Shown piece by piece: positions 35,013-43,876 of a stretch of 64,000 bases of DNA. The stretch spans positions 74,076-138,075 of the forward strand of contig SFIQ01000005.1 in NCBI GenBank assembly GCA_004555265.1. The letters are read 5' to 3'. The stretch comes from Ruminococcus sp. (GTDB lineage Bacteria; Bacillota; Clostridia; Oscillospirales; Acutalibacteraceae). The notes under the pieces are model-generated. The model saw only the letters and a program-made list of their open reading frames with translations, was not told the origin of the DNA and did not search any database. The translations under genes were made by a program, and so were the position numbers. The first letter of the stretch is position 1; each line of letters starts with the position of its first letter.

Positions 35013-35921
35013 CCATTGCACCGTCCAGTATTCGTCGAATTGCAAGCCGATGCGGCAGTCGAGCCCCATGGCGTTTAAGCACAAATACATCGGTAATGTG
35101 GATTGAATTTCCAACAGATTGCCCGTGGCCTTCTCCACCTTGATGGTGGAATACGCCCCGTCATAGCGACAAACGACATTCTCCAATTTCACCTTGCCGT
35201 TGACCGCCGACTCGATTTCCGACTTGGTAATGACCGAGCCGACCGCGCCCGAGCCGTAGCCTGCATTTGGGTTTTCATCGGGCTTGACTTTCACAAAAAT
35301 CGTAAAAATGTCGCCGCCGTCCTCGCAAAATGCTTCGTCCAAATCGGATTCCGTCAAATGACAGTCCGTACCGCGCGGGATGAAGTTGTTAAATATATCT
35401 GCACGCGAAGCATAAACGGTATTCGGGTTTTCTTCTTTTAAAAAGGAATTCATCAGCGATTTTGCCACCGTGCCGAGGAACGGGTTGTTGCCCGCTTCCA
35501 CCACGCCGTTATAATTCGTGCCTTTTTTCTGTATTAAGGTTACCGAAGCGGCACTATCCTTTGCCCGCGCAAGCGCCGCTTGATAATATGCGACAATTTC
35601 GGCTTTGGTCTTCGGCGCTTGCAAAAGATTCACGGCAGGCACGCTTTCTGCGGGCGCCGAAGATTCCGTTTGCACGGCTGAGAGCAGTTCCGTCGGCAAA
35701 AAGGTTTCTGCGTTCGGGGCAGGGGGTACAGCCGGCACGGCATACAGATTACCGCCCGCACCGAGGAAGGTGTTGCCCATGCGCATGATATGCACCGTAG
35801 CGTACACCAGCAGGAAAAATAAAAGCAAAAATTCCGCCCGCAAAAAGGTGTCGGAAAACACTTTCCAAAGGCTTTCCGATTTCCCTGTTTCTGTCTTTTT
35901 GTTGTTTCCTTGGTTTTGCAT
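35010..35921 (-). CDS. Uncharacterised single-pass membrane protein
   Basis: 303 residues from ATG 35921 (GGAGGAAG upstream). A polar N-tail (QNQGNNKKTETGKSESLWK) leads to one membrane segment near residues 30-48 (FLLLFFLLVYATVHIM), then a Pro/Ala-rich linker and an outer domain of about 220 residues that I do not recognise. KTKAEIVAYYQAALARAKD in this domain is helical. The TAG stop is formed by TA of the target site plus the first G of the MITE-like element; without the insert the stop would be TAA at the same place. Likely surface-exposed; function unknown. Confidence 0.8.
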   Translation of the reverse strand: MQNQGNNKKTETGKSESLWKVFSDTFLRAEFLLLFFLLVYATVHIMRMGNTFLGAGGNLYAVPAVPPAPNAETFLPTELLSAVQTESSAPAESVPAVNLLQAPKTKAEIVAYYQAALARAKDSAASVTLIQKKGTNYNGVVEAGNNPFLGTVAKSLMNSFLKEENPNTVYASRADIFNNFIPRGTDCHLTESDLDEAFCEDGGDIFTIFVKVKPDENPNAGYGSGAVGSVITKSEIESAVNGKVKLENVVCRYDGAYSTIKVEKATGNLLEIQSTLPMYLCLNAMGLDCRIGLQFDEYWTVQW

Positions 35922-36066
35922 ATGCTTCCTCCGCCGCAGGACTGCCCGTTGTTCAATAAAATCCATATTACAGCACTTTTTTTCAAAAGTCAACATAAAT
36001 CTATGGATTTACAGTCCGAAAGATGTTACAATAAATACAACATTATGCCAATTTTCGGAGGAAACT

Positions 36067-36825
36067 ATGAAAAAACTGATTTCGTGGAATGTCAACGGTC
36101 TGCGCGCGTGCGTCGGCAAAAACTTCGAGGCGGAGTTTTTGTCGCTTGACGCGGATTTTTTCTGCTTGCAGGAGACCAAATTGCAGGCAGGGCAGTTGGA
36201 TTTGGAATTTGACGGTTATCATTCCTATTGGAATTATGCCGAGAAAAAAGGGTATTCCGGTACGGCGATATTTGCAAAAGAAGCGCCGATTTCGGTCACA
36301 TACGGTATGCACGACGCCTACTACGACAATGAAGGGCGTGTGATTACCCTCGAATATGATACTTATTATGTTGTGACCTGCTACACCCCCAACGCGCAGG
36401 ACGGCTTAAAGCGCATTGAATACCGCATGAGCTGGGAGGACAAGTTCCGCAACTACTTATTGGAATTGGACAGCCGCAAACCCGTCATTTTCTGTGGGGA
36501 CTTGAATGTCGCACACGAGGAAATCGACCTGAAAAATCCGAAAACCAACCGTGGCAATGCGGGTTTTTCCGATGAGGAACGCGGCAAATTTACGGAACTT
36601 TTAGAAAGCGGCTTTGTCGATACATTTCGGTATTTTTACCCTGACCTTACGGGCGCGTATTCGTGGTGGAGTTACCGCTTCAATGCGCGCGCCAACAACG
36701 CGGGGTGGCGGATTGACTATTTCTGTGTGTCCGAGCGCTTAACGGATAAATTGGTCAGCGCCTCCATTCACAATGAGATTTTCGGCTCCGACCACTGCCC
36801 TGTGGAATTGATTATCGAGGTGTAA
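36067..36825 (+). CDS. xth: Exodeoxyribonuclease III / AP endonuclease
   Basis: 252-residue base-excision-repair enzyme. The fold signatures are clear: KLISWNVNGLRA, CLQETKLQ (metal Glu), GDLNVAHEEIDL (catalytic Asp/Asn), SWWSYRFNARANNAGWRIDYF and the terminal SDHCPVEL. ATG 36067 follows CGGAGGAAAC; TACAAT at 36027-36032 is a candidate minus-10. folC follows after one base. Confidence 0.96.
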   Translation: MKKLISWNVNGLRACVGKNFEAEFLSLDADFFCLQETKLQAGQLDLEFDGYHSYWNYAEKKGYSGTAIFAKEAPISVTYGMHDAYYDNEGRVITLEYDTYYVVTCYTPNAQDGLKRIEYRMSWEDKFRNYLLELDSRKPVIFCGDLNVAHEEIDLKNPKTNRGNAGFSDEERGKFTELLESGFVDTFRYFYPDLTGAYSWWSYRFNARANNAGWRIDYFCVSERLTDKLVSASIHNEIFGSDHCPVELIIEV

Positions 36826-36826
36826 A

Positions 36827-38077
36827 ATGGCAATGACTTACCGTGAAGCGGTGGATTATATCCATTCGCTGTTGGCGTTCGGCGTAAAACCCGGGCTGTC
36901 GCGCATTTCGGCACTGTTGGAGCGGCTCGGCAATCCGCAAAATGATTTGCGCTTTGTGCATGTGGCAGGTACAAACGGCAAGGGGAGCACCTCCACCATG
37001 CTCAGCGAAATTTTGAAAGACGCAGGGTATAAAACGGGGCTGTTCACTTCACCGTATGTCTTTTCGTTTTGCGAGCGTATCCAAATGAACAATCAAAACA
37101 TTCCGCAAGAGCACCTTGCCGCCGTTATCGAACGCGTCAAAGCGGCAATCGAAGTATTAAACAGACAAAACATCGTACCGACCGAGTTTGAGGCGATTAC
37201 CGCCGCGGCGCTGTTGTACTTTAAAGAACAGCAGTGTGATTACGCGGTGTTAGAGGTCGGCTTGGGCGGGCGGTATGACTCGACCAATATTATCCCTGCA
37301 CCCGATGTGTGCGTAATGACTTCGATTTCGTTAGACCACACCAAGATTTTGGGCGATACCGTCGAGCAGATTGCCGCCGAAAAAGCGGGGATATTAAAAA
37401 ACGGCAGTATTTGCGTGACGACCTCGGCACAGGACCCGAAAGCGCTTGCCGTTCTGCAAAAGACTGCCGCCCAAACCCATTGTAAATTGACGGTTGCACC
37501 ACTCCAACCCGCCGAAATTCTGTCGGAAAGCATTTCCGAAACCGTATTTGCCTACGGCGGGGAGACCTACCGTTTGCCGCTTATCGGCCGCCATCAGGTC
37601 GAAAATGCCGTCGGCGTTATCGAAGCGGCGAAGTACCTGCCGCGCGTGACAGCGGAGAACATCAAAAACGGCATACAAAATACAAAAATCCGTGGGCGAA
37701 TGGAATACCGCAACACCACGCCGCCGATGCTTTTAGACGGCGGGCACAATCCCGAATGTGCTGCGGCGCTCGCGGCGGTTTTGCGGCAGTTTGCGCCTGA
37801 AACTGTTACCGCGCTCGTCGGGATGATGGCGGATAAGGACTGCGAAGCCTATCTGCATACCGTTTTGCCGCTTTGCAAAACCGCCGTGTTCACAAAGCCC
37901 CGAAATCCCCGCGCCGCCTCGCCCGAAACTCTACGGCAGACGGTATCGGATTTGCCGCTGCAAACCTTTACGGCAGAAAATCCAAAAGAGGCGTTGCGCC
38001 TTGCACGCGAACAGACACAAGCGGACGGGCTGTTGCTTGTTTGCGGCTCGTTTTATTTGCTGTCGGATTTGTTTTGA
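36827..38077 (+). CDS. folC: Folylpolyglutamate synthase / dihydrofolate synthase
   Basis: Mur-ligase-family enzyme that adds glutamate to folates (and usually to dihydropteroate). Motifs: LERLGNPQNDLRFVHVAGTNGKGS (P-loop GTNGKGS), LFTSPYVFSFCERI, LEVGLGGRYDSTN and LDGGHNPECAAAL. Length 416 residues. The gene starts one base after xth ends, so GAGGTG in the xth tail is the likely ribosome site. Confidence 0.95.
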   Translation: MAMTYREAVDYIHSLLAFGVKPGLSRISALLERLGNPQNDLRFVHVAGTNGKGSTSTMLSEILKDAGYKTGLFTSPYVFSFCERIQMNNQNIPQEHLAAVIERVKAAIEVLNRQNIVPTEFEAITAAALLYFKEQQCDYAVLEVGLGGRYDSTNIIPAPDVCVMTSISLDHTKILGDTVEQIAAEKAGILKNGSICVTTSAQDPKALAVLQKTAAQTHCKLTVAPLQPAEILSESISETVFAYGGETYRLPLIGRHQVENAVGVIEAAKYLPRVTAENIKNGIQNTKIRGRMEYRNTTPPMLLDGGHNPECAAALAAVLRQFAPETVTALVGMMADKDCEAYLHTVLPLCKTAVFTKPRNPRAASPETLRQTVSDLPLQTFTAENPKEALRLAREQTQADGLLLVCGSFYLLSDLF

Positions 38078-38118
38078 AAAACACCTGTATATTTGTGAAA
38101 AATGTTTTTTCTTGTACA

Positions 38119-38143
38119 AATCCCTTGACATTGTATAGGGATT
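38119..38143 (+). promoter_or_regulatory. Promoter region with an operator-like palindrome, GH38 gene
   Basis: AATCCC-N13-GGGATT (38119-38143) encloses TTGACA (38125-38130). The matching minus-10 is weak (TTAAAA, 38147-38152). The arrangement suggests a repressor site over the promoter; this is inference. Confidence 0.4.
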
Positions 38144-38191
38144 GTGTTAAAAAATTCCAAATTGAAATTTATGAATAAAGAGGAAGAAAGT

Positions 38192-41100
38192 ATGCAAACG
38201 GATTTTTATGAGGACAGACTGCGTGTATACCTTGAAATGCTACAAAAAGAAGCATGCGAACAGTGCGTGCCGTTGGACGGGTTTCTATATAAGCCCTGCG
38301 GCTACAAAACGGGAAACAGCTTGCCCGTGATTGACAAAAGCTTTCGGCCTTTTTCGGCGCACGAGCGCTGGGGCGGCGAAAAGGACTGCCATGCGTGGTT
38401 TTACAAAAGGGTGGAAATCCCCAAAAGTATGCGTTCGCGCAATGTGGAACTGCACATTTCCACACAGGTGGACAGCTGGGATGCCATCAATCCGCAGTTT
38501 ATCGTCTATGTAGACGGCGTTTTGGTGCAGGGGTTAGATGTCAACCACCGTGAAATCTTTCTCGACAACGCCAAGCCCGCGTATGAGATTTACATATATG
38601 CTTACGGCGGCAAAGAGGCACAGTATTTGGAGTTTAATGCGGATTTGCGTGTGTATGATGCGGCATTGCGCAAATTGTGCTATTCGCTCGCGGTGCCGTA
38701 TGAAACCACCTTACTGCAAGACCCCGCAGAAAAGGACTATATCGACACAAAAACCCATATTGTCAACGCCGTAAATATGCTCGATATGCGCGTGCCCCAT
38801 TCCGAAGAAAGCCAAAAGAGCGTGCAAAAAGCCCAACAGTATTTAGACGAGGTATTTTACGGTAAAGAGAGCCGTCAAAGCGGCGTAAACGCCATTTGCA
38901 TCGGGCATACGCACATTGATGTGGCATGGCTGTGGACGCTTGCGCAAACACGCGAAAAGGTTTTGCGCTCGTTTTCCACCGTGCTGGCGTTGATGAAAAA
39001 GTACCCCGAATATAAATTTATGTCCAGCCAAGCGCAGTTGTATAAATACTTAAAAGAAGAATCCCCGGAGCTGTATGCCGAGGTCAAAGAAATGGTCAAA
39101 GCAGGTCGATGGGAGGTCGAGGGCGCCATGTGGGTAGAGGCGGACTGCAACCTCTCCTCGGGCGAAAGTCTGGTGCGCCAAATTCTCTACGGGAAAGCGT
39201 TTTTCAAAGAGGAATTCGGCGTGGACTCCAAAGTCCTTTGGCTTCCGGATGTGTTCGGCTATTCTGCCGCATTGCCGCAAATTCTCAAAAAGAGCGGCGT
39301 GGACAGTTTCGTCACCTCGAAAATCGGCTGGAACGAAACCAACCAAATGCCCTATGACACCTTTTGGTGGCAGGGCATTGACGGCACGGATATTTTTACC
39401 TTCTTTATGACCGCGCAAGACCGCGTTCGCGGCGCTTTGCCCGCCTGCAATGTGACCTATAATGCGAAATTAAATCCCTGTCAACTGATGGGCGCGTGGG
39501 ACCGTTATCAGCAAAAAGACCTCAACAACGAGGTGCTTGTGACCTTCGGTTACGGCGACGGTGGCGGCGGACCTGTCGTCAGGGATTTGGAATACTATGA
39601 CCTGCTCAAACGCGGCGTAACGGGTGTGCCCAAAGCCAAAATGGAATTTGCGGGCAGTCTGCTCTCTCGCGCGCGGCAAAAAGCGCTCGACAATCCGAAA
39701 ACCCCGCGATGGCAAGGGGAACTGTACCTTGAATATCACCGCGGCACCTACACCTCGCAAGCGCAAAATAAGCGCTTCAACCGCAAAAGCGAATTTTTGT
39801 ATGAAAAAGCGGAAACAGCGGCAATACTCAATCATATTTTGACGGGTGCAGAGTATCCCGCCGAAATTCTACACGACGGCTGGGAAACGATTTTGTTAAA
39901 TCAGTTTCACGATATTATCCCCGGCTCGTCCATTCACGAGGTGTACGAGGTTTCTGCCGAGCAGTATCGCGACATTCTCAAAAAAGGCGACCGCGTTATC
40001 AAACAGCATGTTGCAAATGTCGTGGGCAATATCGGCACCGACGGCGGCATGGTGGTTTGCAATCCGCTTTCCTTCCAAGCGAGCGGCACGGTGCGCCTGA
40101 ACGGCAAAAGCGTGTATGTGGAGAATATTCCCGCCAAGGGCTACAAGGTCATTCCCGAGCCGACAGTGCGCGGCGTGGTGCAAACGGCAAAGGATTTTAT
40201 GGAAAATGACTTCTTCCGCATAGCGCTTGACGAAACCGGCGCGTTGACAAGCATTTACGACAAACGATACAACCGTGAGGTGTTGAAAGCAGGCGCGCGC
40301 GGCAATGTGATGACCGCGTATGAGGATTTCCCGCGGGATTATGATAACTGGGAAATCAGCAATTATTACACCGATAAATCCTGGGAGCTGTCAGGCGAAG
40401 CCAAAATCAAATGCATTGCCGACGGCGCGCGTGCGGGCGTCGAGGTGCGCAAAACCTTTTTGCAAAGCGAAATCGTGCAGAAAATTTGGTTGTATGACGA
40501 CATTGCCCGCATTGATTTTGATACGGAAATCGAGTGGAACGAAAGCCATTTGGTTTTAAAAACCGCATTCCCCGTTGAGGTGAATGCCGACAAAGCAACC
40601 TACGAAATTCAGTTCGGCACGGTGGAGCGGCCCACCCACAAAAATACAAGCTGGGACGCCGCACGGTTTGAGGTCTGCGCGCACAAGTTTGTTGATTTGT
40701 CGGAATACGGCTACGGGGTTTCCCTGCTCAACGACTGCAAATACGGTCACGATATTCACGACGGTGTTATCCGCCTGACCATGCTCAAATGCGGCACATA
40801 CCCCGATGCAACCGCCGACCGCGGGCATCATACCTTTACCTATTCTCTGTATCCGCACGCGGGCGATTTCCGCGCCGCCGGTACGGTACAACAGGCGTAT
40901 CTGTTAAATCAGCCGATGTCCGCCTGCAAGGTGCAAAAGCAAAACGGGACTTTGCCCGAAAGTTTTTCTTTGCTCTCTATGAATCGCGAAAATGTCATTA
41001 TGGAAACGGTCAAAAAAGCGGAGCACGGCGAAGCGGTGGTCGCGCGGCTGTATGAAGCGTATAACCAACGCACCGAATTGACCTTGACCGCAGGCTTTGA

Positions 41101-41224
41101 TTTCCAAAAAGTGTATTTGTGCGATTTGCTCGAAAACGAGGAAGCGGCATTGCAGCATGACGGCAGAACCGTCACCCTGCCCGTCAAACCCTTTGAAATT
41201 ATTACTTTGAAATTTGAACGGTGA
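38192..41224 (+). CDS. GH38 alpha-mannosidase
   Basis: 1010-residue cytoplasmic-type alpha-mannosidase without a signal peptide. The N-terminal beta domain leads to the GH38 catalytic start GHTHIDVAWLW (zinc His/Asp, about residue 237), EGAMWVEADCNL, the nucleophile motif LWLPDVFGYSAALPQI and NQFHDIIPGSSIHEVYE. Large C-terminal beta-sandwich domains follow. It would cut mannosides from imported N-glycan or mannan fragments. I chose ATG 38192 because GAGGAAG lies 5 bases upstream; ATG 38171 is in frame without a ribosome site. Confidence 0.94.
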   Translation: MQTDFYEDRLRVYLEMLQKEACEQCVPLDGFLYKPCGYKTGNSLPVIDKSFRPFSAHERWGGEKDCHAWFYKRVEIPKSMRSRNVELHISTQVDSWDAINPQFIVYVDGVLVQGLDVNHREIFLDNAKPAYEIYIYAYGGKEAQYLEFNADLRVYDAALRKLCYSLAVPYETTLLQDPAEKDYIDTKTHIVNAVNMLDMRVPHSEESQKSVQKAQQYLDEVFYGKESRQSGVNAICIGHTHIDVAWLWTLAQTREKVLRSFSTVLALMKKYPEYKFMSSQAQLYKYLKEESPELYAEVKEMVKAGRWEVEGAMWVEADCNLSSGESLVRQILYGKAFFKEEFGVDSKVLWLPDVFGYSAALPQILKKSGVDSFVTSKIGWNETNQMPYDTFWWQGIDGTDIFTFFMTAQDRVRGALPACNVTYNAKLNPCQLMGAWDRYQQKDLNNEVLVTFGYGDGGGGPVVRDLEYYDLLKRGVTGVPKAKMEFAGSLLSRARQKALDNPKTPRWQGELYLEYHRGTYTSQAQNKRFNRKSEFLYEKAETAAILNHILTGAEYPAEILHDGWETILLNQFHDIIPGSSIHEVYEVSAEQYRDILKKGDRVIKQHVANVVGNIGTDGGMVVCNPLSFQASGTVRLNGKSVYVENIPAKGYKVIPEPTVRGVVQTAKDFMENDFFRIALDETGALTSIYDKRYNREVLKAGARGNVMTAYEDFPRDYDNWEISNYYTDKSWELSGEAKIKCIADGARAGVEVRKTFLQSEIVQKIWLYDDIARIDFDTEIEWNESHLVLKTAFPVEVNADKATYEIQFGTVERPTHKNTSWDAARFEVCAHKFVDLSEYGYGVSLLNDCKYGHDIHDGVIRLTMLKCGTYPDATADRGHHTFTYSLYPHAGDFRAAGTVQQAYLLNQPMSACKVQKQNGTLPESFSLLSMNRENVIMETVKKAEHGEAVVARLYEAYNQRTELTLTAGFDFQKVYLCDLLENEEAALQHDGRTVTLPVKPFEIITLKFER

Positions 41225-41245
41225 AATACAAGAAAAACAGAATTT

Positions 41246-42044
41246 TGTCATCCTGAGCCATAGGCGAAGGATCTCGGAAGATTTGAATTGCATTTTGCCG
41301 CACGAGATTCTTCGCTTCGCTCAGAATGACAAAGGAAAGTGCGAAGTAAAGATGTTGTCATCCTGAGCCGCAGGCGAAGGATCTCAAAAGAGGTCATCTG
41401 TATGTATTATGTTTATATTCTTACAAACAAAACCGATAAGGTGATGTATATTGGCGTAACAAATGATATCGTACGCCGTGTGTATGAGCATAGAAATCAT
41501 ATGATAGATGGCTTTACCGCAAAATATAATGTGACAAAATTAGTGTATGTAGAGTCTGCACTGGATGTCCGTGACGCAATACAGCGTGAAAAGCAGTTGA
41601 AAGGTTGGACACGAGCAAAAAAGAATGCTTTGGTAGAAACGGTAAATCCGAAATGGGAAGACTTGTGGGAAACAATACTTTGAAATGAGATTCTTCGCTT
41701 CGCTCAGAATGACAAAGAAAAGAGCATTGTAAAAATTTTGTCATCCTGAACCGCAGGCGAAGGATCTCGGAACGCTGAATTTACATTTTGCCGCACGAGA
41801 TTCTTCGCTTCGCGCAGAATGACAAAGGAAAGTGCGAAGTAAAGATGTTGTCATCCTGAGCCGCAGGCGAAGGATCTCGGAACGCTGAATTTACATTTTG
41901 CCGCACGAGATTCTTCGCTTCGCTCAGAATGACAAAGGAAAGAGCAATGTAAAAATTTTGTCATCCTGAGCCGCAGGCGAAGGATCTCGGAAGATTTGAA
42001 TTGCATTTTGCCGCACGAGATTCTTCGCTTCGCTCAGAATGACA
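41246..42044. repeat. Array of five REPIN-like inverted repeats, one containing a gene
   Basis: Five units at 41246-41331, 41356-41714, 41739-41824, 41849-41934 and 41959-42044. Each has a left arm TGTCATCCTGAGCCGCAGGC... ending in GATCTC and a right arm GAGATTCTTCGCTTCGCTCA... ending in AATGACA, largely complementary. Four have a 26-base middle of two alternating types; the second has the GIY-YIG gene there instead. Spacers between units (about 24 bases) alternate between two versions, so the array grew by duplication of a two-unit block. Another copy lies at 55876-55963. Confidence 0.9.
41402..41683 (+). CDS. GIY-YIG domain nuclease (UPF0213/YhbQ-like)
   Basis: 93-residue single-domain protein from ATG 41402. 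MYYVYILTNKTDKVMYIGVTND gives the GIY-YIG pair as YVY...YIG, with the conserved RVYEHRNH (Arg, His), and ESALDVRDAIQREKQLKGW where Glu of REKQLKGW is the metal ligand. Stand-alone GIY-YIG proteins are predicted endonucleases of unclear role. Codon use is AT-richer than host genes. Repeat arms abut both ends of the gene: the left arm ends 17 bases before the ATG, the right arm begins 3 bases after the stop. Confidence 0.88.
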   Translation: MYYVYILTNKTDKVMYIGVTNDIVRRVYEHRNHMIDGFTAKYNVTKLVYVESALDVRDAIQREKQLKGWTRAKKNALVETVNPKWEDLWETIL

Positions 42045-42062
42045 AGCATACATATAAAAAAC

Positions 42063-42110
42063 AGGCTATGCGTAGACGAATAGTAGCACGCATAGCCTAT
42101 TATTTTTGTC
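42063..42110 (+). terminator. Hairpin/terminator upstream of the first XRE gene
   Basis: Perfect 11-bp stem AGGCTATGCGT / ACGCATAGCCT (42063-42073, 42088-42098) followed by ATTATTTTT. Confidence 0.7.
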
Positions 42111-42157
42111 TTTTTTCGGTATCCTAAAAGCATACCCTTTTCCTGCGGAGGTGCTTT

Positions 42158-42406
42158 ATGGATACCGAATTATTGCTTGCCGTGCGCAATCGGATTTTGG
42201 CATTGTGCGGCGAACGGGACATTACGGTCAATAAACTTGCTGATATTTCGGGATTGCCGCCGTCATCTGTTAAAAACATTGTGTATCGCAAAAGCAAAAA
42301 TCCCAAAATCGCAACTATCAAAAAAATATGCGACGGGCTTGATATCACGCTCGGTGAATTTTTCTCTACGCCCGAATTTGACGCGCTCGAACAGGAAATT
42401 CAATAA
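42158..42406 (+). CDS. Small XRE-family HTH regulator (copy 1)
   Basis: 82 residues, ATG 42158 after GCGGAGGTG. One Cro/C1-type HTH: LCGERDITVNKLADISGLPPSSVKNI with recognition helix around SSVKNIVY, then a dimerisation tail GLDITLGEFFSTPEFDALEQEIQ. The last 71 matching bases (42329-42399) are identical to those of copy 2 although the HTH halves differ, so the two genes are mosaic. Confidence 0.85.
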   Translation: MDTELLLAVRNRILALCGERDITVNKLADISGLPPSSVKNIVYRKSKNPKIATIKKICDGLDITLGEFFSTPEFDALEQEIQ

Positions 42407-42478
42407 AAACAGAATGTCATTTCGCGTAGTGGCGGCTCCCATACCTGTATGCCCATAATCACACATAGGATCATACTC

Positions 42479-42510
42479 AAAAAGCAACCCGTTCAGTTGG
42501 GTTGCTTTTT
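42479..42510. terminator. Bidirectional intrinsic terminator between the XRE genes
   Basis: AAAAAGCAACCC / GGGTTGCTTTTT, 12-bp perfect stem (42479-42490, 42499-42510) with an 8-base loop. Confidence 0.9.
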
Positions 42511-42566
42511 ACGTATATACGTATACGTGCCTGCGTAGAATTGCATACACTAATATCGGTGATGAT

Positions 42567-42809
42567 ATGGGTGTAAAAGATGTAATTGTACAAAGACTTC
42601 AAAATGTATGTGCCGAACGGCAAATGACTTACAATGCCTTGGCAAATTCGGCGGGCGTAACACCGTCCACAGTTTATAGCCTGATGTCAGCGGAATACCG
42701 TGATTTGTCCGTCGTCACATTAAAAAAACTTTGCGACGGGCTTGATATCACGCTCGGTGAATTTTTCTCTACGCCCGAATTTGACGCGCTCGAACAGGAA
42801 ATCCAATGA
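42567..42809 (+). CDS. Small XRE-family HTH regulator (copy 2)
   Basis: 80 residues from ATG 42567. HTH in MTYNALANSAGVTPSTVYSLMS, followed by the same C-terminal 25 residues as copy 1. The stop overlaps the comF start as ATGA, so this copy is tied to comF expression. Targets unknown; both copies lack partner toxin or phage genes nearby. Confidence 0.85.
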   Translation: MGVKDVIVQRLQNVCAERQMTYNALANSAGVTPSTVYSLMSAEYRDLSVVTLKKLCDGLDITLGEFFSTPEFDALEQEIQ

Positions 42810-43549
42810 ACGGCGAAACGGTAAAACGGCTTTACGACCGTGCGCTGTGTGCGGTGTTCCCGCGCCGCTGTCTTTACTGCGGTGTGCCGATTGTGCCCGA
42901 ACGCACGGTTTGTGACGATTGCCGTGCGCATTTGCCGCGCATTTCGGCGCCGATATGCCCGCTTTGCGGACACCAAAAGGCAGATTGCGTTTGCAAACAG
43001 CACAAATTGCAGTTCAAGGCAGTCTGCGCGCCGTTTTATTACGAGGACGCCATTCGCACGGCGGTGTATCGGTATAAATTTGAAAACAAGGACTTTTTAG
43101 CGTCGGATTTTGCGCGCGATATGGCGACAACGGTGCGGCGCGAATATGCCGAAATGCAGTTTGATTGTGTAACCTTTGTGCCGTTCACGAAAAAGCAGTT
43201 GCGCACGCGCGAATGGAATCCCGGCGAAACGCTGGCGCACGCGCTCTCAAAGGAACTCGATTTGCCGTGCTGCACGCTGCTTGAAAAACTTTATGAAACC
43301 GAAAGTCAGCATACATTATCCGCCCGCGCGCGGACGGGGAATGTGTTCGGCGTGTTTGAAGCGTGCAATCTCCAAAATGTGCAGGGCAAAACGGTTTTGC
43401 TGGTCGATGACATCAAAACCACGGGTGCAACGCTTTCGGAATGTGCCAAAATGTTGAAATTCGGCGGGGCAGAGGCGGTCTATGCCGTAACTTTTGCCGT
43501 CACGCGCCGCAAAGCGAAAGAAAAACGCCCCGCGGACGAAATCGGTTGA
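42806..43549 (+). CDS. ComF-family phosphoribosyltransferase-like protein
   Basis: 247 residues. An N-terminal zinc ribbon (CLYCGVPI...CDDCRAHL...CPLCGHQKADCVC) precedes a type I PRTase domain with the PRPP loop VLLVDDIKTTGATLSECA. ComF/GntX proteins act in DNA uptake in competent species and are widespread elsewhere with unclear function. No other competence gene is in the window. Its stop overlaps the minus-35 of the valS leader promoter. Confidence 0.9.
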   Translation: MNGETVKRLYDRALCAVFPRRCLYCGVPIVPERTVCDDCRAHLPRISAPICPLCGHQKADCVCKQHKLQFKAVCAPFYYEDAIRTAVYRYKFENKDFLASDFARDMATTVRREYAEMQFDCVTFVPFTKKQLRTREWNPGETLAHALSKELDLPCCTLLEKLYETESQHTLSARARTGNVFGVFEACNLQNVQGKTVLLVDDIKTTGATLSECAKMLKFGGAEAVYAVTFAVTRRKAKEKRPADEIG

Positions 43550-43574
43550 CAAACCGACAAAAAAACGCTATACT
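43546..43574 (+). promoter_or_regulatory. sigma-A promoter of the valS T-box leader
   Basis: Consensus TTGACA (43546-43551), 17-base spacer, TATACT (43569-43574). It overlaps the comF stop codon. Confidence 0.88.
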
Positions 43575-43581
43575 AATACGA

Positions 43582-43857
43582 AACTGCATAGAATAAACGC
43601 TTTGACGAAGAGTAAGATTTTTGATAATCCCTTCCAAGAGAGCCGCCGGTTGCTGTAAAGGCGGCAGGGGAGAAAATCCGCGTCGCTTCCGAGCGGTCTT
43701 GCCGAAAGAGGTAGGTGCTTTCCCAACCACACAGTAAGCAAGAACATTTCGCCTGTGTTAAAGGCTGTAAGCGGTCGGTTTTCGGTTTATCCAAACGGCA
43801 ATTTGAGTGGTACCACGGATTTTATTTCGCCTCATACAGTTTGTATGGGGCGTTTTT
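43582..43857 (+). promoter_or_regulatory. T-box riboswitch upstream of valS
   Basis: The leader contains the stem I parts AGTAA (5' side of the specifier loop, about 43611) and AGAGAGCCGCCGGTTGCTG (distal stem), the T-box core TGGTACCACGG (43808-43818) that pairs with the tRNA acceptor end, and a 10-bp terminator stem (43828-43837 / 43843-43852) followed by TTTTT. The likely specifier is GTC (Val) at 43682-43684, opposite AGTAA between the short stems GATTTT/AAAATC and GAAG/CTTC. Uncharged tRNA-Val should stabilise the antiterminator and allow valS transcription. Confidence 0.88.
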
Positions 43858-43876
43858 ATTTGATTGGAGGAAGTTT

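Noticed and set aside
41246..42044. Possible CRISPR array (regular repeats about 110 bases apart)
   Set aside because: Repeats are about 86 bases and self-complementary, and the spacers are near-identical and alternate between two forms instead of being unique; no cas genes.
43715..43876. Upstream extension of the valS frame
   Set aside because: It runs through the T-box antiterminator/terminator; the SD and ATG at 43877 are clear.
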